Positions 1-6,077 are shown, numbered from the stretch's first letter. The stretch: DNA of 7,103 nucleotides from Methanosarcina sp. UBA5 (GCF_002505485.1 NZ_DAVG01000124.1:4861-11963); one strand, 5' to 3'. Numbers and translations are program-made. The notes: a model not told the origin generated them from the sequence alone.

Positions 1-212
1 TCAACATCTTGATCTGTACTTATATGTACGGTTACCGCAAAACTTTCGCCTGGATTAACCGTTCCGGCAGAAATCTCCCTGCTCGCTTCTATCCCTGCGG
101 CTGAGACAGGGAGAACTACTGTCCAGGCAAACAGAATAATCAGAGCGAAGCCTGAAATAAAGCCTGATAGTTTAATCCGGCTTTTATTCCCGAAGGCTTT
201 GATGAGATTCAT
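1..212 (-). CDS. Exported protein, N-terminal part only (cut by window edge)
   Basis: The reverse strand is open from an ATG at 212 down to the window edge, giving 70 codons without a stop. The product starts MNLIKAFGNKSRIK, a positively charged n-region, followed by a hydrophobic stretch at about residues 16-36 and a plausible signal-peptidase site at VSAAG (about 37-40). After it comes SAGTVNPGESFAVTVHIS (about 48-65), a pattern typical of the first strands of an Ig-like or cohesin-like beta-sandwich in archaeal surface proteins. A purine-rich AAGGAT on the minus strand about 8 nt before the ATG is an acceptable ribosome binding site and supports the start. It is divergent from the DUF4139 gene. 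The function cannot be named because most of the protein is outside the window; the signal peptide is the firm part, the fold is inference. Confidence 0.75.
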   Translation of the reverse strand, partial: MNLIKAFGNKSRIKLSGFISGFALIILFAWTVVLPVSAAGIEASREISAGTVNPGESFAVTVHISTDQDV

Positions 213-389
213 AAGAAAGGATCCTTAATTCTTTTCCAGATTTTTTTGGGTACCTGACTCTGCCATCCGATTCTTTTATGAGCTTGTTTTTCCCGATTTT
301 TCGTCTAGCTCATTTTCTATCATTTGCATCTTTTACAGGCTTTTTAGTATTAATTGAGCACATACTTTAGAATATTATTAATTATGTAT

Positions 390-409
390 TTGTGTATAAG
401 TTGTGTATA
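390..409. repeat. Paired TTGTGTATA boxes, possible regulator site
   Basis: TTGTGTATA occurs at 390-398 and again at 401-409, start to start 11 bp apart, about one helical turn, so a protein could contact both on the same DNA face. It sits beside the minus-strand TATA candidate. The region is AT-rich, so chance repetition is possible. Confidence 0.3.
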
Positions 410-603
410 TTATTTATAACTGTCTTCTATACTGTCATTTTAAAAATCAAACAGAATTAATACAGCCTGTAACTTTAAAAAAGGATAAATAGGATACAGG
501 TCATGATAAAAGCTATTTAAAATCCTGAAGCCATGTTTAAAGCCTCAAAAAAAGCTATATTGAAAACCGGATAAAGAACTTTAGATATAAATGCAGCTAA
601 AAC

Positions 604-615
604 TAAATATAAATA
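604..615 (+). promoter_or_regulatory. TATA box candidate for the DUF4139 gene
   Basis: TAAATATAAATA is centred about 28 bp upstream of the ATG at 638. The usual archaeal spacing of about 25-27 bp would put the transcription start at or just before the start codon, giving a leaderless or near-leaderless mRNA. No Shine-Dalgarno sequence is visible before the ATG, which fits. A second TATA-like box at 581-592 would instead give a leader of roughly 25 nt. Confidence 0.45.
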
Positions 616-637
616 AGAAAGTTACCTTTTATCTTTT

Positions 638-2170
638 ATGAAAATAATGAAAAGTTACATCTGGCTTATTCTGGTATCAGGCTTGATTTTAACCACATCT
701 GCAGCTTTCTTCTATCCTGATTTTACCTTTCATCACAATTTTAAGGAAAATACAGCTCAAGCAGCTCAAGCAGATAAGTCTGAGACTGCAGTTAACGGAA
801 TAGAATCCAGTTCGAGCATAATTACCAGAGTACAGGCTTCAGACCCCTTGAAGATCCTTACAGCAGGTGCCCAGGCAATTGATTCAGGTACTGAAGTTAC
901 TGTTTATAATAATGACCTTGCCCTTGTAAAGGAAAAAAGGGAACTCAATCTTGACTCCGGAGTGAATAAGGTAGAATATACGGATGTTGCTGCCCTTATT
1001 GATCCAACCTCAGTAATGTTTGAGGATACAAAAAATAATGGCACTGTCGTACTGGAGCAGAATTATGAATACGATCTCGTGAGCAGCAAAGAGCTTCTGG
1101 AGAAGTTCCTGGACAAGGAAATTACTGTAACCGAAACAGAAGGAGGTACATACACAGGGGTTCTCATGAGTTATAATGATGACAAAGGGCTGGTGCTCGA
1201 GTTAAGCGACGGGAAAATTGTAACTCTTTCCGAAATCTCGAAAGTGGAGTTTCCTGATTCTGCCGGTCTGCTTACAAAACCTACCCTTATCTGGCAGGTC
1301 TACTCGCCTGCCGCAGGCAAGCGGGATGTTCTCACTTCTTATCTTACAAACGGAATGAGCTGGAAAGCAAACTATATCGTAAAGACCAGTGCGGATGATA
1401 AGAAGGCCGATATCCAGGGTTGGGTTACTGTTAATAATAAAGCAGGAGCAACCTACGAGAACGCAAAACTGAAGCTGGTTGCAGGGGAAGTCCACCGCGT
1501 AGCGGTACCAAAGGAAACGCCTGCGAGAGAAGCAGTTGCAGAAGGAGGAGTTACATATGACGCAGCCGAGGAAAGTTTTGTTGAGGAATCCCTCTTTGAG
1601 TATCACCTCTATACCCTTCAAAGGCCGGCTACCCTCAAGAATAATCAGATAAAACAACTTTCCCTGCTCTCTGTTAATTCCGTGCCTGTAGAAAAAGAAC
1701 TCGTTTTTGATGTCTCAAAAAGCAGTGATGTGCAGGTTGCCCTGAGCTTCAACAATTCAAAGGAAAAAGGCCTTGGAATGCCTCTTCCTGCCGGGGTTCT
1801 AAGAGTATACAAAACAGACTCAGAAGGACAGCTTCAGTTCCTCGGGGAAAACAGTATAAAACACATCCCTAAAGATGAAGAGATAAAGGTTGTTGTCGGA
1901 AACGCTTTTGATGTAACAGGAAAAAGAACCCAGACAAATTACAATAAAATCAGCTCGACTGTCTGGAGAGAAAGTTACGAAACCGAAATCAAAAACCACA
2001 AATCTGAGCCCCAGAAAGTAAAAATTGTGGAACACTTCTACGGCGAATGGGAAATCACAAACACTTCTGACCCATACGAGAAGAAAGATGCCTATACCGC
2101 TGAATGGGAGATAACCGTACCCGCAGATGGCTCAAAGAAAGTTTCCTACACTGTAGAACGCAGTTACTAA
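638..2170 (+). CDS. Secreted DUF4139 domain-containing protein
   Basis: This 510-residue protein begins with a signal peptide: lysines at 2 and 5, a hydrophobic core at about 8-25, and a possible cleavage site near SAA (21-23). No lipobox cysteine and no later membrane helix are seen, so it is probably released or held at the envelope. A low-complexity Ala/Ser/Asp segment (about 38-80) leads into a long beta-rich region that reads as DUF4139: TVYNNDLALVKEKREL at 88-103, DPTSVMFED at 122-130, SYLTNGMSWKANYIV at 234-248, LVAGEVHRV at 280-288, GLGMPLPAGVLRVYKTD at 378-394 and GNAFDVTGKRTQTNYN at 421-436, ending in a terminal beta strand (VSYTVERSY). DUF4139 proteins have no established biochemical role; no catalytic residues stand out. 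An in-frame ATG at 647 is an alternative start, but either leaves a working signal peptide. The gene looks complete and stands alone. Confidence 0.85.
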   Translation: MKIMKSYIWLILVSGLILTTSAAFFYPDFTFHHNFKENTAQAAQADKSETAVNGIESSSSIITRVQASDPLKILTAGAQAIDSGTEVTVYNNDLALVKEKRELNLDSGVNKVEYTDVAALIDPTSVMFEDTKNNGTVVLEQNYEYDLVSSKELLEKFLDKEITVTETEGGTYTGVLMSYNDDKGLVLELSDGKIVTLSEISKVEFPDSAGLLTKPTLIWQVYSPAAGKRDVLTSYLTNGMSWKANYIVKTSADDKKADIQGWVTVNNKAGATYENAKLKLVAGEVHRVAVPKETPAREAVAEGGVTYDAAEESFVEESLFEYHLYTLQRPATLKNNQIKQLSLLSVNSVPVEKELVFDVSKSSDVQVALSFNNSKEKGLGMPLPAGVLRVYKTDSEGQLQFLGENSIKHIPKDEEIKVVVGNAFDVTGKRTQTNYNKISSTVWRESYETEIKNHKSEPQKVKIVEHFYGEWEITNTSDPYEKKDAYTAEWEITVPADGSKKVSYTVERSY

Positions 2171-2365
2171 TCCAAATACCGCAGTAAACTGCCAAATTCA
2201 GATGTTACAATGCCGAAGCTCGTCGAAAATCTAATCCATAACTTAAGGCTACGGAAAAACGGAAAAACGGAAAAACAGAAGTATCTATCCCATAAACCAG
2301 CCCCTGAGCTAGTTGAAAGACAATTTACTTACCCATAATTAAGTCATATCGGCTTAGCTAAGTAT
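2171..2365. other. Intergenic spacer with no convincing gene
   Basis: The gap after the DUF4139 gene contains a small near-palindrome just after the stop (GCAGT at 2181-2185 facing ACTGC at 2188-2192), too weak to call a terminator, and a short tandem repeat at 2252-2280. A 42-codon open frame at 2210-2338 has no ribosome binding site and runs through the tandem repeat, so it is not called as a gene. Confidence 0.5.
2252..2280. repeat. 8-bp tandem repeat, CGGAAAAA x3 plus a partial copy
   Basis: The unit CGGAAAAA is present three times without error at 2252-2275, followed by CAGAA, a partial variant copy. Such a short array is a natural site for replication slippage. No role is evident. Confidence 0.85.
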
Positions 2366-2378
2366 CTTTATTATAATT
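2366..2378 (+). promoter_or_regulatory. TATA box candidate upstream of pheA
   Basis: CTTTATTATAATT lies in AT-rich DNA before the repeat block. A start about 25 bp downstream would fall near 2400, putting the GC-rich hairpin block into the 5' leader of pheA. A competing TATA-like stretch at 2473-2486 lies after the block and would give a nearly leaderless mRNA from the ATG at 2511. The sequence alone does not decide between them. Confidence 0.4.
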
Positions 2379-2380
2379 CA

Positions 2381-2472
2381 GCCCTCTTGAGCGAACGAAG
2401 TGAGCGAAAAGGGCACCGTCCTCCCGAGACGGAACTCGGGTGACGGAACTCGGGTGACGGAACTCGGGAGGC
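2381..2472. repeat. GC-rich repeat block with nested hairpins before pheA
   Basis: The block opens with GCCCTCTT (2381-2388) facing AAAAGGGC (2407-2414), an imperfect pair enclosing two GAGCGAA copies (2389-2395, 2402-2408). Next come three tandem copies of the 14-bp unit GACGGAACTCGGGT at 2428-2441, 2442-2455 and 2456-2469, the last ending in A rather than T. CCTCCCGAG at 2420-2428 is the exact reverse complement of CTCGGGAGG at 2463-2471, and its core CCCGAG can also pair with CTCGGG in the first or second unit, giving three mutually exclusive stems. The composition differs sharply from the flanking AT-rich DNA. It resembles dispersed intergenic repeats I associate with Methanosarcina, from memory only. 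The unit length is not a multiple of three, so no repeated peptide results, which argues against coding. Confidence 0.8.
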
Positions 2473-2510
2473 AAAAAATATTATTACTATCCACGCAATT
2501 AACCTCTCAG

Positions 2511-3524
2511 ATGATTATAGGTGTATTGGGACCCGAAGGCTCGTACTCAGAAAAGGCTGCACAAATCTGGACTCTGAGACATAGGCTAAATAGTGTGGAA
2601 ATTCAGTACTTTGCAGATATAGAGGATGCATTTCTGGCTGTGGTACAGGGAAAATCCGATCTCTCGATAGTTCCGATAGAAAACTCTATAGAAGGTTCGG
2701 TAGGTGTTACTCTTGATTTACTTCATGAAAATGGGGTTGAGATAATCGGAGAGATCGTTGTGAAAATAGAGCACTGCCTGCTCTCGAAAGGCGGGCCTGA
2801 GAAGGTAAAGGTCATATTATCACATCCTCAGGGGCTTGCCCAGTGCAGGCATTTTCTGAAAAAATATTTCCCTGAGGCTGAACTCAGGAGCACGGGCAGC
2901 ACCTCCCACGCAGCAAGGCTTGCAGGAGAGTTTGAAGAAATGGCAGCAATAGCTTCTCCTGAAGCTGCAGAGTGTTACAGGCTGAAGGTTCTCCTTCCAA
3001 ATATACAAGACAGGAAAGAAAACTACACCCGCTTCATTGCTTTGCGAGCCGTAGAAAAAAGCCCTGCGGAGCAGGCTTTATGTGCCGAAGATAAAGAAAA
3101 TAAAACCGATAATAAATCGGATAACAAACCGGAGAAATCAGGTAAAGTAGAATCGCAATCCTATTCTAGACAGGAACCAGGGCATAATTTTCGGTCTCAA
3201 AAAGAAATTGAATTCCGGCCTGAAATCGAAATCAAGCCTGAGAATTCAAGCCATTCAGTCTTCAAGACCTCCATTATAGTATATCTGGAAAAAGACAGGC
3301 CAGGAGCATTATACGAAATTCTCGGGGCTTTTGCAAAGAATAAGATTAACCTGACCAGAATCGAGTCCAGACCTTCTAAAAAAGAACTTGGGGATTATTA
3401 CTTTTATATCGATTTTGAAGGACATATAAGTGATGTACTTATAAAAGAGACCTTAAAAGACATAAAAAGTAAAACCGATACTCTAAAAATACTGGGTTCT
3501 TATCCCGCCTTTAAAACACAGTAA
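2511..3524 (+). CDS. pheA: Prephenate dehydratase
   Basis: PheA converts prephenate to phenylpyruvate, the committed step of phenylalanine synthesis, in the cytosol. The 337-residue product has a catalytic domain at about 1-180: MIIGVLGPEGSYSEKAA at the N-terminus, VPIENSIEGSVG at 54-65, SHPQGLAQC at 104-112 and the hallmark Thr-Arg-Phe at 173-175 in NYTRFIAL. A C-terminal ACT domain at about 251-337 has GAL (265-267) and ESRP (285-288), the motifs that bind phenylalanine for feedback inhibition. Between them lies a hydrophilic linker of about 65 residues rich in Lys, Glu, Asn and Ser; most monofunctional enzymes have almost none. The frame stays open to a GTG at 2400, but those 37 codons are translated repeat DNA, and family proteins begin at MIIGVLGPEG, so the ATG at 2511 is chosen. 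No ribosome binding site precedes it. No other aromatic pathway gene is adjacent. Confidence 0.93.
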   Translation: MIIGVLGPEGSYSEKAAQIWTLRHRLNSVEIQYFADIEDAFLAVVQGKSDLSIVPIENSIEGSVGVTLDLLHENGVEIIGEIVVKIEHCLLSKGGPEKVKVILSHPQGLAQCRHFLKKYFPEAELRSTGSTSHAARLAGEFEEMAAIASPEAAECYRLKVLLPNIQDRKENYTRFIALRAVEKSPAEQALCAEDKENKTDNKSDNKPEKSGKVESQSYSRQEPGHNFRSQKEIEFRPEIEIKPENSSHSVFKTSIIVYLEKDRPGALYEILGAFAKNKINLTRIESRPSKKELGDYYFYIDFEGHISDVLIKETLKDIKSKTDTLKILGSYPAFKTQ

Positions 3525-3662
3525 TTATCTTTCTTTAAAACGCTTCAGTGATCTATCTTTAAGAACGCAATCACCAGTCTTTAAGGGATCGTATTTATCC
3601 CTCTAAAAAACTGTAATCATCCCCTATAAAACACCAGAATTATCCATCTTAGGTCATCATAG
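3498..3662. repeat. Degenerate tandem repeat running out of the 3' end of pheA
   Basis: About seven imperfect units follow one another, with approximate borders 3498-3521, 3522-3548, 3549-3577, 3578-3591 (short), 3592-3613, 3614-3637 and 3638-3662. The shared pattern is roughly TAATTATCCCTCTTTAAAA, then CACCAG. The first unit is the last eight codons of pheA; the clearest match is between it and the 3614-3637 unit, both with ATCCC then TAAAACAC and a final AG. The T-rich tracts could also help end transcription. The alignment was made by eye and is loose. Confidence 0.5.
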
Positions 3663-3825
3663 ATTCCAATTTAAAAAAGCAAAAGGCCAGAGGCTGAATC
3701 CTGCGAACTCTGGCAGAAAGCAGTGAGGGGGTCCCGATATATTCAAAGCTGTTAATTTAAAGACAAAAATTAACAAAAATTGGATTATTGTGCGAATCTA
3801 AAAAATGCATATTCAGGAACGTGTA
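3663..3825. other. Non-coding gap with one small hairpin
   Basis: GCCAGAG at 3686-3692 is the exact reverse complement of CTCTGGC at 3708-3714, giving a 7-bp stem with a 15-nt loop; it is followed by a G-rich patch around 3726-3731. The rest is AT-rich with no coding signal. Whether the hairpin belongs to a small RNA or a decayed repeat cannot be told from one copy. Confidence 0.4.
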
Positions 3826-3870
3826 CTTTTATATACTATCTTTCTCTATTCTCTTCCTAGAAGATCTTCT
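3826..3870 (+). promoter_or_regulatory. Promoter candidate with a 12-bp palindrome at the predicted start site
   Basis: CTTTTATATACTA at 3826-3838 is a good archaeal TATA box. Twenty-five or so bases downstream lies AGAAGATCTTCT at 3859-3870, a perfect 12-bp palindrome placed about where transcription should begin, a usual site for an archaeal repressor. A second TATA-like sequence at about 3873-3885 would put the palindrome just upstream of it instead. Either arrangement serves the membrane protein gene at 3958. Confidence 0.45.
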
Positions 3871-3928
3871 GACAGTATATTTGTATGTTCCGTACAGAAT
3901 TCTTTCTCATAACTATTTACGATCACAG

Positions 3929-3951
3929 CCCTTTTCCAGGCTGCAAAAGGG
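3929..3951 (+). promoter_or_regulatory. Hairpin overlapping the ribosome binding site of the membrane protein gene
   Basis: CCCTTTT at 3929-3935 pairs exactly with AAAAGGG at 3945-3951, with a 9-nt loop. The right arm overlaps the Shine-Dalgarno-like AAGGGAG that lies a few bases before the ATG at 3958, so the folded form would hide the ribosome binding site. The RBS supports the start; its control by folding is inference. Confidence 0.5.
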
Positions 3952-3957
3952 AGCGAG

Positions 3958-4851
3958 ATGGCTCTGAGTATTGAAGAAATAGTAAACAAACACGAATCGG
4001 CTCTAAAAAAATATAGAGGACTCTATGCCTTTGCAGACCTGCTTGCAACCTATCTTGTCCTTTATGTCCTTTTCGTGCTTTTCAATATGCGAGATTTATT
4101 TTTAATGTTTAGCGCTTTCGAACCTTATACCGGTTCAAAATACAACATTCTGGGCTTCGGAGTTGTTTTTGAAACTCTGGGACTTGTTTTTCTGGCTTTT
4201 ACCCTCTCCCTTATCCTTACAGCTATCAGGCATTACAGGGCTGAAAAGAAAGATGCGATTGCCCTTATAGAAGAGACACATCCTGTACTCAAGGAGAGAT
4301 TGAGGACTGCCTATGATAACCGCAATACGGACAACATTATTGTCCGGGACCTTATAGGTGGGGTCATAATTGATTCAAAACCCGTACGGTCCTCGTCCTT
4401 TTTTGACAGGAGAAAACTTGCAAAAGAGCTGATTGTAATCGTTTTTGCAGTTTCCATTCTCGCATATGTTGCCGGAACCGGATACCAGACAGCTCTCAGC
4501 CCCACTGACCTTAACGGAGTGATCGAAAAGATGCCCCTTTCGAATTCGAACACTAACCTTTATCCTGTGGAAGAAAACGGTGGGACTTCGAATAATAGCA
4601 GCCAAGAAAATCTCTTAGGTGGGAAGCCTGCCGTTGTTGTAGTGGAAGGCAAAGAGATTGATCTGAAGATTCCTCCGGGCTCAGGGCAGGGTTTTACAAG
4701 CCAGGAAACCGGGAAAAAGAAGAACGAATCATTTACCCAGTCAGATCTTGTAGACCCTGAAGCGGCTGCTTCCGATACTTATTATGAGAATCTACCGGAA
4801 GGATACAGGAACGTTATCCAGAGTTACTTTGAAGGACTTGCAGAAGAATAA
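3958..4851 (+). CDS. Membrane protein of unknown function heading the MoxR gene cluster
   Basis: I do not recognise a named function for this 297-residue protein. It has three predicted membrane helices, about residues 22-43, 65-90 and 157-178. Between the second and third is a charged loop (91-156) containing IEETHPVLKERLRTAYDN (104-121). After the third comes a flexible Asn/Ser/Gly-rich stretch, a short beta-like segment (VVVVEGKEIDLKI, about 226-238) and a C-terminus ending YYENLPEGYRNVIQSYFEGL (275-294). The loop motif and the final YR...YF pattern recall bacterial DUF4175-like membrane proteins of moxR clusters; it may match the archaeal family catalogued as DUF7502, both named from memory. 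Three helices would place the N-terminus and C-terminal tail on opposite sides of the membrane. A GGGAG site supports the ATG. The moxR gene follows 178 bp later on the same strand, so a role as membrane partner of the ATPase is likely but unproven. Confidence 0.75.
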   Translation: MALSIEEIVNKHESALKKYRGLYAFADLLATYLVLYVLFVLFNMRDLFLMFSAFEPYTGSKYNILGFGVVFETLGLVFLAFTLSLILTAIRHYRAEKKDAIALIEETHPVLKERLRTAYDNRNTDNIIVRDLIGGVIIDSKPVRSSSFFDRRKLAKELIVIVFAVSILAYVAGTGYQTALSPTDLNGVIEKMPLSNSNTNLYPVEENGGTSNNSSQENLLGGKPAVVVVEGKEIDLKIPPGSGQGFTSQETGKKKNESFTQSDLVDPEAAASDTYYENLPEGYRNVIQSYFEGLAEE

Positions 4852-4894
4852 TTGGAAAATTTATCTAAAGCCGGATTTACCTGCACTCAGTTTT

Positions 4895-4913
4895 ATCAAA
4901 AGTTGTATAAAAG
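4895..4913 (+). promoter_or_regulatory. BRE/TATA promoter candidate for moxR
   Basis: CAAAAGTTGTATAAAAG (4897-4913) matches the archaeal pattern of a purine-rich BRE directly followed by a TATA box, and is the best promoter match in the window. The start would fall near 4935, about 95 nt before the ATG, at the edge of the hairpin at 4932-4952. This suggests moxR can be transcribed separately from the membrane protein gene. Confidence 0.55.
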
Positions 4914-4931
4914 CAATTTTTGAATAACAGA

Positions 4932-4952
4932 CAGTGTACTGGAGATACACTG
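4932..4952 (+). promoter_or_regulatory. Hairpin at the predicted 5' end of the moxR leader
   Basis: CAGTGTA at 4932-4938 is the exact reverse complement of TACACTG at 4946-4952 with a 7-nt loop. A smaller CTGCT/AGCAG stem at about 4950-4964 directly follows. In RNA these could cap the leader and protect it; in DNA the inverted repeat could be an operator over the start site. Confidence 0.45.
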
Positions 4953-4983
4953 CTGCAGGAGCAGATAACATCCAGAAGAAGCG

Positions 4984-4996
4984 GGCTTTTTAAGCC
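4984..4996 (+). promoter_or_regulatory. Small GGCTT/AAGCC hairpin before the moxR RBS
   Basis: GGCTT at 4984-4988 pairs with AAGCC at 4992-4996 around a TTT loop. The sequence CGGGCTTTTTA here is repeated exactly at 6091-6101 in front of the DUF58 gene. It lies some 20 nt before the GGTGA ribosome binding site (5018-5022). Weak alone. Confidence 0.3.
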
Positions 4997-5029
4997 TCTA
5001 AAAATAGAAACTTAAAGGGTGAAGCGGAT

Positions 5030-6004
5030 ATGAATGAGATTAATACCGACTCCGGGCAGGCTGCCACGACCTACCAGAACGCAGGCAGGATTTTCAAAAG
5101 TTTTTTTGAAGAGATTGGAAATGTTGTGGTGGGCCAGAATAAAGTAGTAGAGCAAATTGTGATTGCAATACTCTGCGAAGGGCATGCCCTCGTTGAGAGC
5201 AATCCAGGGCTTGGAAAAACGCTTATGATTTCCACAGTGTCAAAGGCAATGAACCTGAAATTCAGCAGGATTCAGTGTACTCCTGACCTCATGCCTTCTG
5301 ACATTACAGGGACAAACGTTATTGAAGAGAAAGACAACAAAAAAGAATTCAGGTTCCAGCCAGGGCCGGTTTTCGCAAACGTCGTCCTTGCGGATGAGAT
5401 TAACAGGGCATCCCCGAAGACCCAGTCAGCTCTTCTGGAAGCTATGCAGGAACAGCAGGTGACCGTCGGAAATGATACTTTCCTGCTGGATCGTCCCTTT
5501 TTTATTCTTGCCACCCAGAACCCCATAGAAATGGAAGGCACATATCCCCTGCCTGAAGCCCAGCTCGACCGTTTTCTCTTAAAAATCCTCGTAGATTATC
5601 CTTCCCATGAAGAAGAAATGGAAATAATAAACCGATACACGAAATCTGAAATCCCTAAGATTTCCAGGGGTCTTGAAAAGTCTACGCTTCTCGACTTACA
5701 GAAGCTCACCAGGCAGGTCCCTATTTCCGAGGAACTCAAGCAGCGCGTTCTTTCTATTGTGGGCATGACAAGAAAGGACAAAGAACACATCGAATATGGG
5801 GCTTCTCCTAGGGCATCCATAGGCCTTATCCTTGCAGCAAAAGCCAAAGCTCTCATAGAAGGCAGGAACTTCGTAAGCAAAGAGGATATCGATTATATGG
5901 CATATCCGGTTCTCCGCCATAGGCTTATCCTGACCTTCGAAGCCGAAAGAAGCGGGATGACCCCTGATCAGGCTATTGAGGAGATTATCCGGAAGCTCAA
6001 ATAA
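5030..6004 (+). CDS. MoxR-family AAA+ ATPase
   Basis: This 324-residue cytosolic ATPase has the full MoxR/AAA_3 motif set. Walker A is NPGLGKT at 58-64, Walker B is VVLADEIN at 118-125 with the acidic pair D122-E123, followed by the family hallmark RASPKTQSALLEAMQEQQVT (126-145). Sensor 1 is N164 in ATQNPIE, the arginine finger is R181 in AQLDRFLL, and sensor 2 is R261 in ASPRASIGL; the lid domain fills about 205-324. Length is normal for the family. MoxR ATPases are thought to work as hexameric chaperones that remodel or activate partners, often the vWA proteins encoded beside them, as here. A GGTGA site seven bases before the ATG supports the start. The residues before the P-loop read ALVESNPG, where I would expect ALLEGVPG or similar; the catalytic lysine and threonine are intact, so activity should be kept. 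Confidence 0.95.
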   Translation: MNEINTDSGQAATTYQNAGRIFKSFFEEIGNVVVGQNKVVEQIVIAILCEGHALVESNPGLGKTLMISTVSKAMNLKFSRIQCTPDLMPSDITGTNVIEEKDNKKEFRFQPGPVFANVVLADEINRASPKTQSALLEAMQEQQVTVGNDTFLLDRPFFILATQNPIEMEGTYPLPEAQLDRFLLKILVDYPSHEEEMEIINRYTKSEIPKISRGLEKSTLLDLQKLTRQVPISEELKQRVLSIVGMTRKDKEHIEYGASPRASIGLILAAKAKALIEGRNFVSKEDIDYMAYPVLRHRLILTFEAERSGMTPDQAIEEIIRKLK

Positions 6005-6044
6005 AACCTGAGCTGGGATTGCCAGGCCAGGGGAAGAACTGTAA

Positions 6045-6057
6045 AATAAATTTAAAC
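6045..6057 (+). promoter_or_regulatory. Weak TATA-like box between moxR and the DUF58 gene
   Basis: AATAAATTTAAAC in the 110-bp gap could support transcription from about 6075, just before the hairpin at 6078-6100. It is not a strong match, and cotranscription with moxR remains equally likely. Confidence 0.25.
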
Positions 6058-6077
6058 AACCTTGAAGGGTTTCGCGA

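Larger units (their letters stand above)
213..637. promoter_or_regulatory. Divergent intergenic region between two exported-protein genes
   Basis: This 425-bp AT-rich stretch separates two divergently oriented genes and shows no convincing coding. It must hold promoters for both. On the minus strand a TATA-like AGTTATAAATA lies at about 411-421, which would imply a long leader for the left gene. On the plus strand TATA-like boxes lie at 581-592 and 604-615. The motif AAAAGCTAT occurs twice (508-516 and 550-558), and TTGTGTATA occurs twice at 390-409. Confidence 0.55.

Noticed and set aside
1202..1657. A 151-codon minus-strand open frame opposite the DUF4139 gene
   Set aside because: The plus strand carries clear family motifs across the same bases; the antisense peptide shows no domain and no plausible start signal.
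2210..2338. A 42-codon plus-strand open frame between the DUF4139 gene and pheA
   Set aside because: It has no ribosome binding site, passes through the 8-bp tandem repeat, and its peptide resembles nothing I know.
2381..2472. CRISPR-like array
   Set aside because: The 14-bp units are directly adjacent with no spacers and there are only three, so it is a simple tandem repeat with hairpins.
3686..3731. tRNA or box C/D small RNA
   Set aside because: One 7-bp stem is present, but no cloverleaf, T-loop or C/D box pair could be found.
3805..3912. A 35-codon open frame starting MHIQERVLLY before the membrane protein gene
   Set aside because: It has no ribosome binding site and overlaps the TATA candidates and the palindrome, so it is better read as promoter DNA.
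5272..5880. Long minus-strand open frames opposite moxR
   Set aside because: They are complementary-strand shadows of a gene with full AAA+ motifs; their peptides are Ser/Cys-rich with no recognisable domain.
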